Part shown: in pieces, positions 10,364 to 21,793 of the stretch
Numbering within the stretch: the stretch's first letter is position 1
How the letters are laid out: the number at the start of each line of letters is the position of its first letter
Assembly: GCF_003323745.1 (NCBI RefSeq)
Contig: NZ_QOIL01000015.1
Location: 210,737 to 267,727 of the forward strand
Reading direction: 5' to 3'
Length of the DNA stretch: 56,991 nucleotides
From: Sphaerisporangium album
Lineage (GTDB): Bacteria; Actinomycetota; Actinomycetes; Streptosporangiales; Streptosporangiaceae
Position numbers and translations under genes: made by a program
Notes under the pieces: model-generated
The model's database searches: none
What the model was told of the DNA's origin: nothing
The model's input: the letters and a program-made list of their open reading frames with translations, nothing else

Positions 10364-10504
10364 GATGTCGCGGTCCTTGGGGGATGTCCGGCCACCGGGA
10401 CGGCACCGTCGAACGTCCCGGGGCACGGAGCGGGGGGTGGGGGGTCACCGCGCGATGAGGGGAAAGGTAACTCTCTTAACGAACCCGGGTCAAGATGATG
10501 GACC

Positions 10505-10524
10505 GCGTTTACATATGTGAACGC
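10505..10524. promoter_or_regulatory. 20-bp palindrome upstream of the large beta-helix gene
   Basis: GCGTTTACATATGTGAACGC reads the same on both strands apart from one T/G pair. It lies about 140 bp upstream of the start at 10363, in unusually AT-rich sequence for this genome. Such symmetry suits a dimeric repressor or activator. No matching regulator is identified in the window. Confidence 0.5.
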
Positions 10525-10570
10525 CGTCCAGGATGCGGGAGATCCGATGACCGATGGGGAAAACCGAGTG

Positions 10571-10580
10571 CGAGCGCTCG
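10571..10580. promoter_or_regulatory. LacI-type operator-like box CGAGCGCTCG
   Basis: A perfect 10-bp palindrome containing GAGCGCTC, the core of the CebR/CelR-type operator (TGGGAGCGCTCCCA) that controls secreted glycoside hydrolases in Streptomyces and Thermobifida. It is 208 bp upstream of the beta-helix start. The same core occurs twice, once imperfectly, before the GH55 gene. The rest of 10364-10928 holds the AT-rich palindrome, the peptide terminator and no gene that I can support. Confidence 0.45.
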
Positions 10581-10849
10581 GGCGGGCGCGTCGGGGGCCG
10601 GTATCGCCGCGCATTGGTCCGAAAGATCGGATGAATAAGGGTATTTTACGGACTGTTTAAGGATGTCCAAAACGGAGATTCGGTGCTGTCCCTTTATGGT
10701 GGTCCGCCATGTGAGACGCGGAGCCGGCGCTCGGCCTGGAAACGAACGGCCCGCCATGTCCCGGGAGCCGGCGTCGTCCTATGGGGATCGGCCTACGCGG
10801 ATCGCCCGGCCGGAAAAGGTTCCTCGCTCCCCGTTCCCTTGAACGCCAA

Positions 10850-10885
10850 GGGCGCCCGTCACGGTGGATGCCGTGGCGGGCGCCC
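10850..10885 (-). terminator. Strong hairpin after the secreted peptide gene
   Basis: GGGCGCCCGTCACGG pairs with CCGTGGCGGGCGCCC across a 6-nt loop (14 Watson-Crick pairs plus one G-T). It begins 44 bp after the stop of the 52-residue peptide gene, which supports that short gene as a real transcription unit. Confidence 0.7.
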
Positions 10886-10928
10886 GGGTCGTCGCGGACC
10901 TCGCGACGCCTGTGCAGATCCGGGAGGA

Positions 10929-11087
10929 TCACACGTCCATGCAGTGCATCCAGCCGTAGCCGCTGACCCAGCAGGGGTACCACTGGGGCTGCATCGCGTT
11001 CGCGGGGGCGCTGGTGGCGGCGAGGGCGGTGCCGGCGATGGCGAGGGCCGCGGTCGTCATGGCGGCGCGGCGGACTAGCTTACGCAT
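10929..11087 (-). CDS. Small secreted peptide precursor (52 residues, two Cys in the mature part)
   Basis: ATG 11087 is preceded by GGAG at good spacing. The product begins MRKLVRRAAMTTAALAIAG, a classic positively charged, Ala-rich signal peptide. An AxA site (ANA, residue 31) leaves a mature peptide of about 21 residues rich in Trp and Tyr, with two cysteines (C39 and C49) enclosing WVSGYGWMH. It can form one disulfide loop. It has its own strong terminator 44 bp downstream and sits 96 bp beyond the metallophosphoesterase gene on the same strand. I recognise no family. Possible roles are a secreted signal, a surface peptide or an antimicrobial, all unproven. It is easily missed because of its size. 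Confidence 0.72.
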   Translation of the reverse strand: MRKLVRRAAMTTAALAIAGTALAATSAPANAMQPQWYPCWVSGYGWMHCMDV

Positions 11088-11183
11088 GTTCGTCTCCAAG
11101 GTGTCGTGGTGCGGACACCCTCAGAGAACCGGACCGCGCTTGGACCCTTCTTGGAGGTGGCTGCAGCCGGAGCGTGACGGGGC

Positions 11184-12167
11184 TCAGGCGGCCGGAACGG
11201 TGCGCTGCTCCCAGGAGAAGACGTCGGGGGACTTCGGCTTGACGGTGACGCGCAGCCACTGGCTGGCGGTGTCGCCGAAGGTCTCCAGGCGGGTCAGGTT
11301 GGGCACGCCCGCGTAGCCGGGCTCCACCTCCTGGACGTGCTCGTCACCGTGGACGAGCAGGACCGGCTTGCCGTACGCGCGGGACCGCTCGACGATGCGC
11401 TCGCGGATCTCCGTGAACCCCTGGGTCGGCGTGGGCTCCGCCTGCATCAGGAGCAGGACGCCGGGGGCGCGGGTGCGGCGGGCGGTGTCGAAGGCGTTGT
11501 CGATCCAGTCGAGCGCCGCCGCCTTCCGCGCCTCGTACTCGGCCAGCCGGAGCTCGGGCCGGTCCCCGCCGGGCAGCTGGCTCCACGGCTCCAGGTCGTT
11601 GGCGCTGCCGACGACGTGCACCGTGGCGAAGACGACGCCCTTCTCGGTGAACAGCGCGTTCTCCACGTAGGCGCGGTGGCGGCGGTCCCAGGCCTGGGTC
11701 TCCACCCGCATCGGGTGGCGGCCGAGGGTGCGCCCGGGGACCGGGAAGAAGATCCGGCGCACCGCTTCGAGCCGCTCCGTGGGCAGGAAGCCGCCCGCCG
11801 CCACGCGGTGGCAGTCGGTCCAGTCGTTGTCGCCGGGCGTCAGCACGAACGGGTCTTCGAAGGCCTGGTAGAGCTTCTGCGTCGCGGTCAGGTGCGCGTC
11901 CTCGCAGGAGGTGGACCCGCTCTTGACGTCACCCGCGTGCAGCACGAGCTTGACGTCCTTGTCGGCGTTGACGTCCTTCACCAGGCCGGGGAAGGACGCT
12001 TCCTGCGCCGGGCCGTAGGGGGTGTCGCCGAGCAGCGCGAATGTGTAGGAGGGTCCGCGACCGCGCGACCCGTCGGAGCCGGACGCGTCCCCGGCCAGGG
12101 CGGGCGTGGCGATCCCGGCGGTCAGCGACGCGGCGACCATGGCGGCCGCAAGCAGTGATTTACGCAT
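11184..12167 (-). CDS. Secreted calcineurin-like metallophosphoesterase
   Basis: A 327-residue protein from ATG 12167 (MRKSLLAAAMVAASLTAGIATPALA signal peptide, cleavage after ALA). Metal-binding blocks of the calcineurin fold appear in order: LLGDTPYG, LHAGDVKSGS, TPGDNDWTDC (in place of the textbook GNHD) and VHGDEHVQ near the C-terminus. The family hydrolyses phosphomonoesters or diesters with a two-metal centre; the substrate here is unknown. An in-frame start 21 bp further upstream would only lengthen the basic N-terminus. Its neighbours on both sides are also exported proteins, so phosphate scavenging or cell-surface remodelling is plausible. Confidence 0.82.
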   Translation of the reverse strand: MRKSLLAAAMVAASLTAGIATPALAGDASGSDGSRGRGPSYTFALLGDTPYGPAQEASFPGLVKDVNADKDVKLVLHAGDVKSGSTSCEDAHLTATQKLYQAFEDPFVLTPGDNDWTDCHRVAAGGFLPTERLEAVRRIFFPVPGRTLGRHPMRVETQAWDRRHRAYVENALFTEKGVVFATVHVVGSANDLEPWSQLPGGDRPELRLAEYEARKAAALDWIDNAFDTARRTRAPGVLLLMQAEPTPTQGFTEIRERIVERSRAYGKPVLLVHGDEHVQEVEPGYAGVPNLTRLETFGDTASQWLRVTVKPKSPDVFSWEQRTVPAA

Positions 12168-12272
12168 GCAGCCATCTTTCGCCCCCATCCACCACTACTC
12201 GATGGCCACGAACCGACACCCCAGAAAACCCTGGCCCAACCCCTCCGATCATCTGCGGCGACCCGGCCGGCG

Positions 12273-12317
12273 GCGACCCGGTGGGCCGGAGCCGGGGACT
12301 CCGGCCCGCCGGGTCGC
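12273..12317 (-). terminator. Very strong hairpin after the GH55 gene
   Basis: A 19-bp stem (GCGACCCGGTGGGCCGGAG against its complement, one G-T pair) with a 7-nt loop, 16 bp beyond the GH55 stop codon. No T-run. Confidence 0.75.
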
Positions 12318-12332
12318 GGTGGCGCGGGTGTT

Positions 12333-14243
12333 CTACGGGGCCGGGTACTCGGCGATGTACACCGGGGAGCCGATTCTGGTCGTGTCGGCCGGGCCGCCGA
12401 CGCCGTTGACGACGTGGTCGATCGTTCCGGCGCTGAGGTTGACGGTCATGATGTGGTGCAGCTTGACGCCCGGGGTCTGCGGAACCTCGAAGCCGTTCTC
12501 GGTGTGGATGGCCGGGTTGTTCTGGTTGAAGACGTAGACGCCACCGCCGTACAGGTTGTGGGTCCTGACCCGGTCGCCGACCTTGTAGCCGGCAAAGCCC
12601 TCGACGGCGCCGTTCATCCAGTCGGCCTGGGTCGGCGGGTCGTACGGCAGCTCGTTCTGGTACAGGATCGTCGTGCCGTCGTCGCCGTTCCAGACGGTGT
12701 TGTACCGCTGGAAGTGCTCGACGAACAGGCCCGTCGCCGTCACGTGGTCGCCGTTGATGACGGCGCCGTAGCGGCCGGTGTTGGTGTTCCAGCGCTGGGT
12801 GTCGGTGAAGCCCTCGACGCCGTGGTCGCCGCGCCACACCCAGGTGTGGTCGATGAGCACGTTGTCGCTGTTGACCTCGAGCGCGGTGTCGGTCTTGCCG
12901 ACGTGCGGGCCGCCGACGCGGAAGTACACGTCGGACAGGGTGGTCGGGTTGTCGGCCGCACCGGGACGCCTGCCGTGGTCGTCGTCCCTGCCGTGGTCGT
13001 CATGCCCGCCGTGCTTCTTGCCGACCCGCAGCAGGACCGGCGACTTCTCCAGGCCCGCGTCGACCGTGACGCCGGCGATGACGACGCCGGGGACGTCGGC
13101 CACCTCCAGCGGGGTCGAGCCGCCGACTGCGGTCAGCGTGGCGTGTCCGAGCCCGAGGACCACCGTGTCGGGACGCTTGACCTCGATGCTCCGCGCGATG
13201 TCGTAGACGCCGGGCGTGAGCAGCAGGTGCTTGCCGCGTGCGAGCTGCTGGTTGATGTCCCTCACCGAGTCCGAGGGCTTCGCCACGTAGAAGTCGGAGA
13301 TCGGTAGCGTGCGGCCCGGCGTCATGCCGTTGGCCCACGTGACGCCGCGCGTGTTCTTCTGGGCGGCGGGCACGCGGACGTTGTACCTGCCCTGCGCGTC
13401 GGCGAACAGGTACGGCTTCTCGCGGCTCACCGGAGTGGTCTCGAGCGTCGTGTAGGGCGGGTTCGGGAAGGCGGCGTCGCTCGGAGCGCCGACGACGCCC
13501 GAGAAGACCTGGTTCCACACGCCGTTGGACCAGCCGGCGACCTCGGAGTTGCGGGTCAGCCACTGCTGCTGCGATCCGTTCGTGACGGACGGCAGCTTGG
13601 AGTCGGCGATGAAGCCGCCGCTGGCGTACTGCGGGCCGGCGGTGCAGTAGTCCATCAGCGAGAGGTTGCCGCCGCTGACGTTGAGGCGGCGCATGGACAC
13701 GGCCTGGGAGACGGCCCAGAAGTTCGCCGACGACCTGCAGCCGTCCTGGCCGGCCGCGACGACGTTGAGCGACAGGTTGGACAGGGTGCGCCAGAAGTTG
13801 ACGAGCGCCAGGCAGTTGCCGGTGCCGCCGTTCTCCAGGCAGCGGTTGTAGACCTCGACCTTGCCGTTGATGACGACGTCGGTCGGCGAGGCGCCCAGGC
13901 CGGCGATCTCGGTGTAGTAGCCGACCTTGAACTGGAGCGGGTTCTCCTTGGTGCCGTACGTGCCCGGCTTGAAGAGGTAGGCGTGGCGCGTGGTGCCCAT
14001 CTCGTTGTCGACCTGCGCGGCGTGCGCCGCGTCGAGGGTCGCCTTGATCTGGCTGACCGGCATGCTCGGATCGAAGATGGTGACGTTCGCCCCGAAGTCC
14101 GGGGTGCCGGCACCCGCCGCGTCGGCGGTGGCGGCCGTTCCCGTCGTCATGGCGGCGGCGGTGATCAGCCCGAGGCCCAGCGCGAACGCCCGGCTGAGGC
14201 GCCGCCTCGCGGGACGTCCACTGTCAGAGGGCTGGGTCGTCAT
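12333..14243 (-). CDS. Glycoside hydrolase family 55 exo-beta-1,3-glucanase (laminarinase), secreted
   Basis: A 636-residue exported enzyme. ATG 14243 has AAAGGA upstream and gives an Arg-rich, possibly Tat-type signal (ARRRLSRAFALG) cleaved near ADA. The mature protein has the paired beta-helix layout of GH55: VTIFDPSMPVSQIKATLDAA and FKPGTYG in the first helix, NGSQQQWLTRNSEVAGWSNG, then ISDFYVAKPSD at the junction and HLLLTPGVYDIARSI in the second. By my memory of Streptomyces GH55 laminarinases, the catalytic-site glutamates 22 residues apart are kept: E509 (FVEHF) and E531 (YQNEL). Such enzymes release glucose from beta-1,3-glucans of fungi and algae. A His/Asp-rich insert (HDDHGRDDDHGR) lies in a loop. 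LacI-type boxes precede the gene. Confidence 0.86.
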   Translation of the reverse strand: MTTQPSDSGRPARRRLSRAFALGLGLITAAAMTTGTAATADAAGAGTPDFGANVTIFDPSMPVSQIKATLDAAHAAQVDNEMGTTRHAYLFKPGTYGTKENPLQFKVGYYTEIAGLGASPTDVVINGKVEVYNRCLENGGTGNCLALVNFWRTLSNLSLNVVAAGQDGCRSSANFWAVSQAVSMRRLNVSGGNLSLMDYCTAGPQYASGGFIADSKLPSVTNGSQQQWLTRNSEVAGWSNGVWNQVFSGVVGAPSDAAFPNPPYTTLETTPVSREKPYLFADAQGRYNVRVPAAQKNTRGVTWANGMTPGRTLPISDFYVAKPSDSVRDINQQLARGKHLLLTPGVYDIARSIEVKRPDTVVLGLGHATLTAVGGSTPLEVADVPGVVIAGVTVDAGLEKSPVLLRVGKKHGGHDDHGRDDDHGRRPGAADNPTTLSDVYFRVGGPHVGKTDTALEVNSDNVLIDHTWVWRGDHGVEGFTDTQRWNTNTGRYGAVINGDHVTATGLFVEHFQRYNTVWNGDDGTTILYQNELPYDPPTQADWMNGAVEGFAGYKVGDRVRTHNLYGGGVYVFNQNNPAIHTENGFEVPQTPGVKLHHIMTVNLSAGTIDHVVNGVGGPADTTRIGSPVYIAEYPAP

Positions 14244-14347
14244 ACGGTTCGTCCTTTCCGCTCGGCGTGCGGCGCTGTCTGGACAGAAGACGCCGGGTGG
14301 GCGGCGGGCATGGGGAAGAGGCGAATGGGGTGCTTCGACGGGCACGG

Positions 14348-14355
14348 AAGCGCTC
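14348..14355. promoter_or_regulatory. Imperfect LacI-type box AAGCGCTC upstream of GH55
   Basis: AAGCGCTC within GGAAGCGCTCTCC, one base from the GAGCGCTC core, lies 105 bp upstream of the GH55 start. It is weaker than the box at 14435-14446. Confidence 0.35.
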
Positions 14356-14434
14356 TCCGCGCCGGGGGGATCACTATGGTCATCGACCTGTCTACTTAGG
14401 GGGTGGGCGGCTGGACAAGGCGGGCCTGCGCTGG

Positions 14435-14446
14435 GAGAGCGCTCTC
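14435..14446. promoter_or_regulatory. LacI-type operator-like box GAGAGCGCTCTC upstream of GH55
   Basis: A perfect 12-bp palindrome with the GAGCGCTC core, 192 bp before the GH55 start. CebR-type repressors bind this type of sequence and release it on binding an oligosaccharide. No LacI-family gene is in the window, so the regulator would act from elsewhere. The 380-bp gap 14244-14623 otherwise contains the weaker box and the next terminator. Confidence 0.5.
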
Positions 14447-14572
14447 TTTCTCGCTGACGGGCATCCAGCCGGGGAAGGTGGATGTTGTTGGGATGTTTCT
14501 ACCGTGTGAACCGATCCAACGCCATGTCCGCGAGGCCTTGACTTTTCGCGTAGGAGTGGTGCCAACGGGACA

Positions 14573-14606
14573 GCCCGAGCCGGAGGCGAGGGCCTCCGGC
14601 TCGGGC
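14573..14606 (-). terminator. Perfect 15-bp hairpin after the small secreted protein gene
   Basis: GCCCGAGCCGGAGGC and its exact complement with a 4-nt loop, 17 bp beyond the stop at 14624. Confidence 0.75.
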
Positions 14607-14623
14607 CGCGAGAGGTGTGCGGG

Positions 14624-15193
14624 TCAGCTCGCGTCGCAGTACTTGTTGCTCAGGCCGACGTTGGAGAAGGTCATCCCCTTGGCGAGCTGGAGAGCCGGGA
14701 CGCCCGAGGCCATGTAGGCCATGTTGACGCGGATGACGAAGCAGCCGCCCCGGTTGGCGCCGGCGGTGATGTTGTAGGCCGCCGGGGCGCCCTTGTAGAG
14801 GATCGCGGCCGCGCAGACGGCCATGCCGGCCGGGTGGGGGATCTTGCTGCAGACCATGTACGCGGCGCCGGTGGTGAACGTGGTGCCGGCTCCGATCATG
14901 TCCTTGAGGTTCCGGGTGACCTTCTTGGAGAGGTACCAGGAGCAGGTCACGATGCCGCAGTTGCGGCGGACGCTGGACAGGATGGACGCCGCGTCCGATG
15001 TCGTGGAGGCGAGGGCGGCGGTGGACGTCTGGGCCGTCGCGGCGGTGGCGGCCGCGGGGGTCGCGGCGGCGCCGGCGGCGGGGGCGGCGGCGAGCATTCC
15101 GGTGGCCGTGGCGCCCAGGAGGGCCAGGGCGGTGAGCGAGGTGCGCAGGCGGCGGGTGGCCGTCGTGGTCGTGGCGGTGGTCGCGGTCTTCAT
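14624..15193 (-). CDS. Small secreted Cys-containing protein of unknown function
   Basis: A 189-residue protein with GGAGG six bases before ATG 15193. The N-terminus is a Thr/Ala/Arg signal region (TRRLRTSLTALALLGATATG, cleavage near AGA). An Ala/Thr-rich stretch follows, and then a conserved-looking core from about residue 78: NCGIVTCSWYLSKKVTRNL, YMVCSKI, AVCAAAILY, GGCFVIRV and a final KYCDAS. I have seen similar TCSxYxS...CxxI layouts in uncharacterised actinomycete exported proteins but can give no function. The even spread of cysteines suggests disulfides outside the cell. The gene follows the SARP regulator on the same strand and carries SARP-like direct repeats in its promoter. Confidence 0.75.
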   Translation of the reverse strand: MKTATTATTTTATRRLRTSLTALALLGATATGMLAAAPAAGAAATPAAATAATAQTSTAALASTTSDAASILSSVRRNCGIVTCSWYLSKKVTRNLKDMIGAGTTFTTGAAYMVCSKIPHPAGMAVCAAAILYKGAPAAYNITAGANRGGCFVIRVNMAYMASGVPALQLAKGMTFSNVGLSNKYCDAS

Positions 15194-15249
15194 GGTCTAC
15201 CTCCGTGGAGTGGTGTCCTGTCGCTGGTCAGGAAGGTAGGCCGGGACGT

Positions 15250-15266
15250 GTTGAGGAAAAGTTGAG
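15250..15266 (-). promoter_or_regulatory. SARP-like direct repeat CTCAAC with 11-bp period
   Basis: On the minus strand CTCAAC occurs twice exactly 11 bp apart (complements of 15261-15266 and 15250-15255), 57-73 bp before the start of the small secreted protein. SARP regulators bind direct repeats with this helical period next to the -10 box, and a SARP gene ends at 15289. Two copies only, so modest support. Confidence 0.4.
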
Positions 15267-15288
15267 CTTGCGTGAGGACCGCCGGCCG

Positions 15289-18039
15289 TCAGGGGCGGCG
15301 GGTGGCTTCGAGGATCGCGAGGGCCCGGGAGCGTGGGCGGTCGTCGTCGGTGCCCCGCAGGACCGTCAGTGCTTCGTCGGCGAGTTCCCGGGCGCGGCCC
15401 GGAGAGCCCTCGGCGAGGTCGACCTCGGCCAGGACGACGAGGGCGTGGGCGTTGAGCAGGCGGTCGCCGAGGCGGACGGCGATGCTTCTCGCCTCTTGGG
15501 CCGCGGTGCGCGCGTCGGGGACCAGTCGCTGTGAGAGGCGTACCGAGGCGAGGTCGAGCAGCGCGTCGGCCTTCCTGTGCCGGTCGCCGGTCGCGGACAG
15601 CAGCGCCACCGCCCGCACGAGCGCGGCCGCGGCCTCGTCCAGACGGCCCGCGCGGTGGAACAGCGTGCCGAGCGCGCGGCGGGTGTCCGCGGCCCCGTGC
15701 GGGTCGGTGTGGTCGTCCAGTCCGGCCAGGGACGCCACGAGGTTGCGCTCGGCGTCCTCCGGCCGGTCCTGTTCCAGGAGGACCTGGCCGAGCCTGCGCC
15801 GGGTGTGGGCGGCGTTCCTGGCGTCACCCGTGCGCAGGAAGACGCCGAGGGCGAGGCGCAGCCGGTCGTGGGCGAGGTCCCAGCGCCGCTCGGCCCGGTG
15901 CAGGTCGCCGAGGTCGCGCAGCGCGAGCGCCTCGGCGTGGACGTCGCCGGCCTGGCGCGCCGCGTCGAGGCCGAGCTCGCCGATCCGGCGCCAGCCGTCG
16001 AGGAAGCGGTGGCGTTCCAGGAAGGGGGTGAGCAGGTGGGCGAGCCGGCGGGCGTCGTCCCAGAGCGCCGCCTTGTGCAGGTCCTCCACGAGGGAGGTGA
16101 GGAACGCGCGCTCCGCGAGCAGCCAGTTCACCGACTCCTTGATGTCGGTGGTGGCGAAGCGAGCACGCCCCCCGCCGGAGCCCTGGGCACCGGGGAGCGA
16201 GCCGCTGAAGGAGCCGGAGGTGAGGGGGAAGCGGGAGGCGCGGACCATCGTCATGGCGACGCCGATGAGGGTCGTGAGGGCCTGTCGGACGGCGTTCTCG
16301 CCGCTCTCGGCGACGAGACGTTCGCGGGCGTACAGGCGGGTCAGGTCGTGCATCCGATAGCGGACCTGTCCCGCGACGTCGATGGTGTGCGTCTCCAGCA
16401 GGCCCGCCTCGACGAGGGTCTCGGCCTCGTCGCCGAACAACACCGTGACCCAGTGCGCGAAGTCCGGCGCGGACAGCGCGCCGAGCGTCCGCAGCATGCG
16501 CCGCGCCTTGTCCGGCAGCCCTTCGTACCCCACGGAGTACACGCTGCGCACCGTCTGGTCCCCCGAGTGCAGCAGGTCGAGCCGCCGGTGCTCGTCCTCC
16601 AGCAGCCCGGCGAGGTGGCCGACCGTCCACCCGGGGTGCGCGGCGAGCCGGGATCCGGCGACGCGCAGGGCGATGGGCAGCCCGCCGCAGACGCGCCCGA
16701 GCCTGCGCGTCGCGGCGGCCTCGGCGTCCGCCCGCCCCGGGCCGATCAGCCGGACGAGCAGCGCCACCGCGTCGCCGTCGTCCAGGACGTTGACGGGCAG
16801 GCGTTCGGCGTCGGTGAGGCCGCCGAGCGGGGACCGGCTGGTGACGATCGTGGGGCACGAGGCGAGCAGGGGACGTACCTGGGCCTCGTCGACGGCGTTG
16901 TCCAGCAGCAGGAGCAGCCTGCGGTTGGCCGTGTAGGTGCGGAACAGGTTCTCCCGCCGTTCGAGGGTGGCGGGCATCGCCTGGACGGGGCAGCCGAGCC
17001 AGCGCAGGAAGTCCTCCAGCACCGCCGCCGGGTGGACCGGCCGGCCGTGGTCGCCGCGCAGGTCGGCGTAGAAGACGCCGTCGGGGTAGCGCGGCCGGGC
17101 ACGCCAGGCGGCGTGGACGGCGAGCGCCGACTTGCCCGTCCCGGCCTGCCCGTGGACCACGACCATCGCCGGGCTCGCGGGGTCGGCGGTGAGCCGGTCG
17201 AGGCGTCCGAGCAGGTCGTCGCGGCCGGTGAAGTGGGCGACGTCGTGGGGGAGCAGCACGGGCGGCCCGGCGGCGATGTGCAGTGAGACGTCGTCGTGCA
17301 GCATCCGGTGGTACAGCAGTTGCAGCTCGGGGTCGGGCTCGATGGCGTGCCCGTCGTCCAGTGCCTCCCGCAGGCGGCCGTACGCGTCGAGCGCCTCGGC
17401 GCGCCGCCCGCTGCGGTAGAGCGCGAGCATGTACTGGCCGTGGAAGCGCTGCCACAGGGGATGCAGCCGGGTGAGGCGGCCCAGGCCGGCGACGAGCATG
17501 CGATGCCGCCCGGCCGCCAGGTCGAGGTCGTTGCGGCGCTCGACGGCGAGCAGCCGCAGCTCCTCCAGGTCCTCGCGCAGGGAGGCGGTCTCCGCCCATC
17601 GGTGCCCGGCGGGGTCGACGTCCTCCAGGACCGGCCCCCGCCACAGGTCGAGCGCCTCGCCGAGCAGGGCGCGGGCGCGTTCCTCCTGCCCGGCGCCGGC
17701 GGCGTTCAGGCCCTCCTCGACGAGGCGGCGGAACCGGTGCGCGTCGATCTGGTCGTCGTCGACCGCCAGGGTGTAGGCGCCCGAGACGGTGGTGATGACG
17801 TCGTCGCCGACGAGCCGGCGCAGCGCGCCGACGTACCCGCGGACCAGCGAGTCGGACCTCTCGCCGCCCTCGCGGGGCCACAGCAGTTGCCGCAGGCGGG
17901 CGACGGTGAGCGGGCGGCGCGGGTTCAGGATGAAGATCACCAGCAGATCGCGGTGCTTCGGGGCCGTCGGGGTGCGGTCGTCCGCGCCCGCGTGCGCCCG
18001 TAGGGCACCCATGATCCGGAATTGCATGACAGGCTTCAT
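15289..18039 (-). CDS. SARP (AfsR-type) transcriptional regulator with NB-ARC ATPase and TPR domains
   Basis: A 916-residue regulator. Residues 5-95 are an OmpR-like winged helix (QFRIMGALRAHA, LNPRRPLTVARLRQLLWP, ISGAYTL-like end), and about 100-250 a BTAD domain (DAHRFRRLVEEGL, MLALYRSGRRAEALDAYGRLREAL). An NB-ARC/STAND ATPase follows with P-loop GQAGTGKS near residue 296, LLLLLDNA Walker B and TSRSPL. The C-terminal 220 residues are Ala/Leu/Arg-rich TPR-like helices. AfsR-type proteins activate secondary metabolism or development genes in response to ATP state and Ser/Thr kinases. A divergent Ser/Thr kinase gene starts only 59 bp away, recalling the AfsK-AfsR pairing. The start could also be Met5; no good ribosome site decides it. 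Confidence 0.9.
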   Translation of the reverse strand: MKPVMQFRIMGALRAHAGADDRTPTAPKHRDLLVIFILNPRRPLTVARLRQLLWPREGGERSDSLVRGYVGALRRLVGDDVITTVSGAYTLAVDDDQIDAHRFRRLVEEGLNAAGAGQEERARALLGEALDLWRGPVLEDVDPAGHRWAETASLREDLEELRLLAVERRNDLDLAAGRHRMLVAGLGRLTRLHPLWQRFHGQYMLALYRSGRRAEALDAYGRLREALDDGHAIEPDPELQLLYHRMLHDDVSLHIAAGPPVLLPHDVAHFTGRDDLLGRLDRLTADPASPAMVVVHGQAGTGKSALAVHAAWRARPRYPDGVFYADLRGDHGRPVHPAAVLEDFLRWLGCPVQAMPATLERRENLFRTYTANRRLLLLLDNAVDEAQVRPLLASCPTIVTSRSPLGGLTDAERLPVNVLDDGDAVALLVRLIGPGRADAEAAATRRLGRVCGGLPIALRVAGSRLAAHPGWTVGHLAGLLEDEHRRLDLLHSGDQTVRSVYSVGYEGLPDKARRMLRTLGALSAPDFAHWVTVLFGDEAETLVEAGLLETHTIDVAGQVRYRMHDLTRLYARERLVAESGENAVRQALTTLIGVAMTMVRASRFPLTSGSFSGSLPGAQGSGGGRARFATTDIKESVNWLLAERAFLTSLVEDLHKAALWDDARRLAHLLTPFLERHRFLDGWRRIGELGLDAARQAGDVHAEALALRDLGDLHRAERRWDLAHDRLRLALGVFLRTGDARNAAHTRRRLGQVLLEQDRPEDAERNLVASLAGLDDHTDPHGAADTRRALGTLFHRAGRLDEAAAALVRAVALLSATGDRHRKADALLDLASVRLSQRLVPDARTAAQEARSIAVRLGDRLLNAHALVVLAEVDLAEGSPGRARELADEALTVLRGTDDDRPRSRALAILEATRRP

Positions 18040-18049
18040 AGTCGCTCGG

Positions 18050-18065
18050 GTCAGAGGTATCTGAC
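18050..18065. promoter_or_regulatory. Palindrome GTCAGA-GGTA-TCTGAC in the SARP/kinase divergent promoter
   Basis: Perfect 6-bp arms around a 4-bp spacer, within the 59 bp that separate the two divergent start codons. It could be an operator controlling both genes. Confidence 0.45.
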
Positions 18066-18098
18066 AACCGGAACCCTCGATATCGCAGGGAGGACGCG

Positions 18099-21764
<3,666 letters not shown>

Positions 21765-21793
21765 CCGGCCGCCGCCGCGTCAGAGGCGGCCGG
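21765..21793. terminator. Hairpin shared by convergent kinase and DUF58 genes
   Basis: CCGGCCGCC and its complement flank an 11-nt loop that contains the DUF58 stop codon. It starts directly after the kinase stop. Only 15 bp separate the two genes. Confidence 0.5.

Noticed and set aside
6911..10498. A 1195-codon open frame on the plus strand opposite the beta-helix gene
   Set aside because: Its product is repetitive Val/Gly/Asp/Arg with no domain, no ribosome site and the wrong codon-position bias. It is the antisense shadow of a GC-rich gene.
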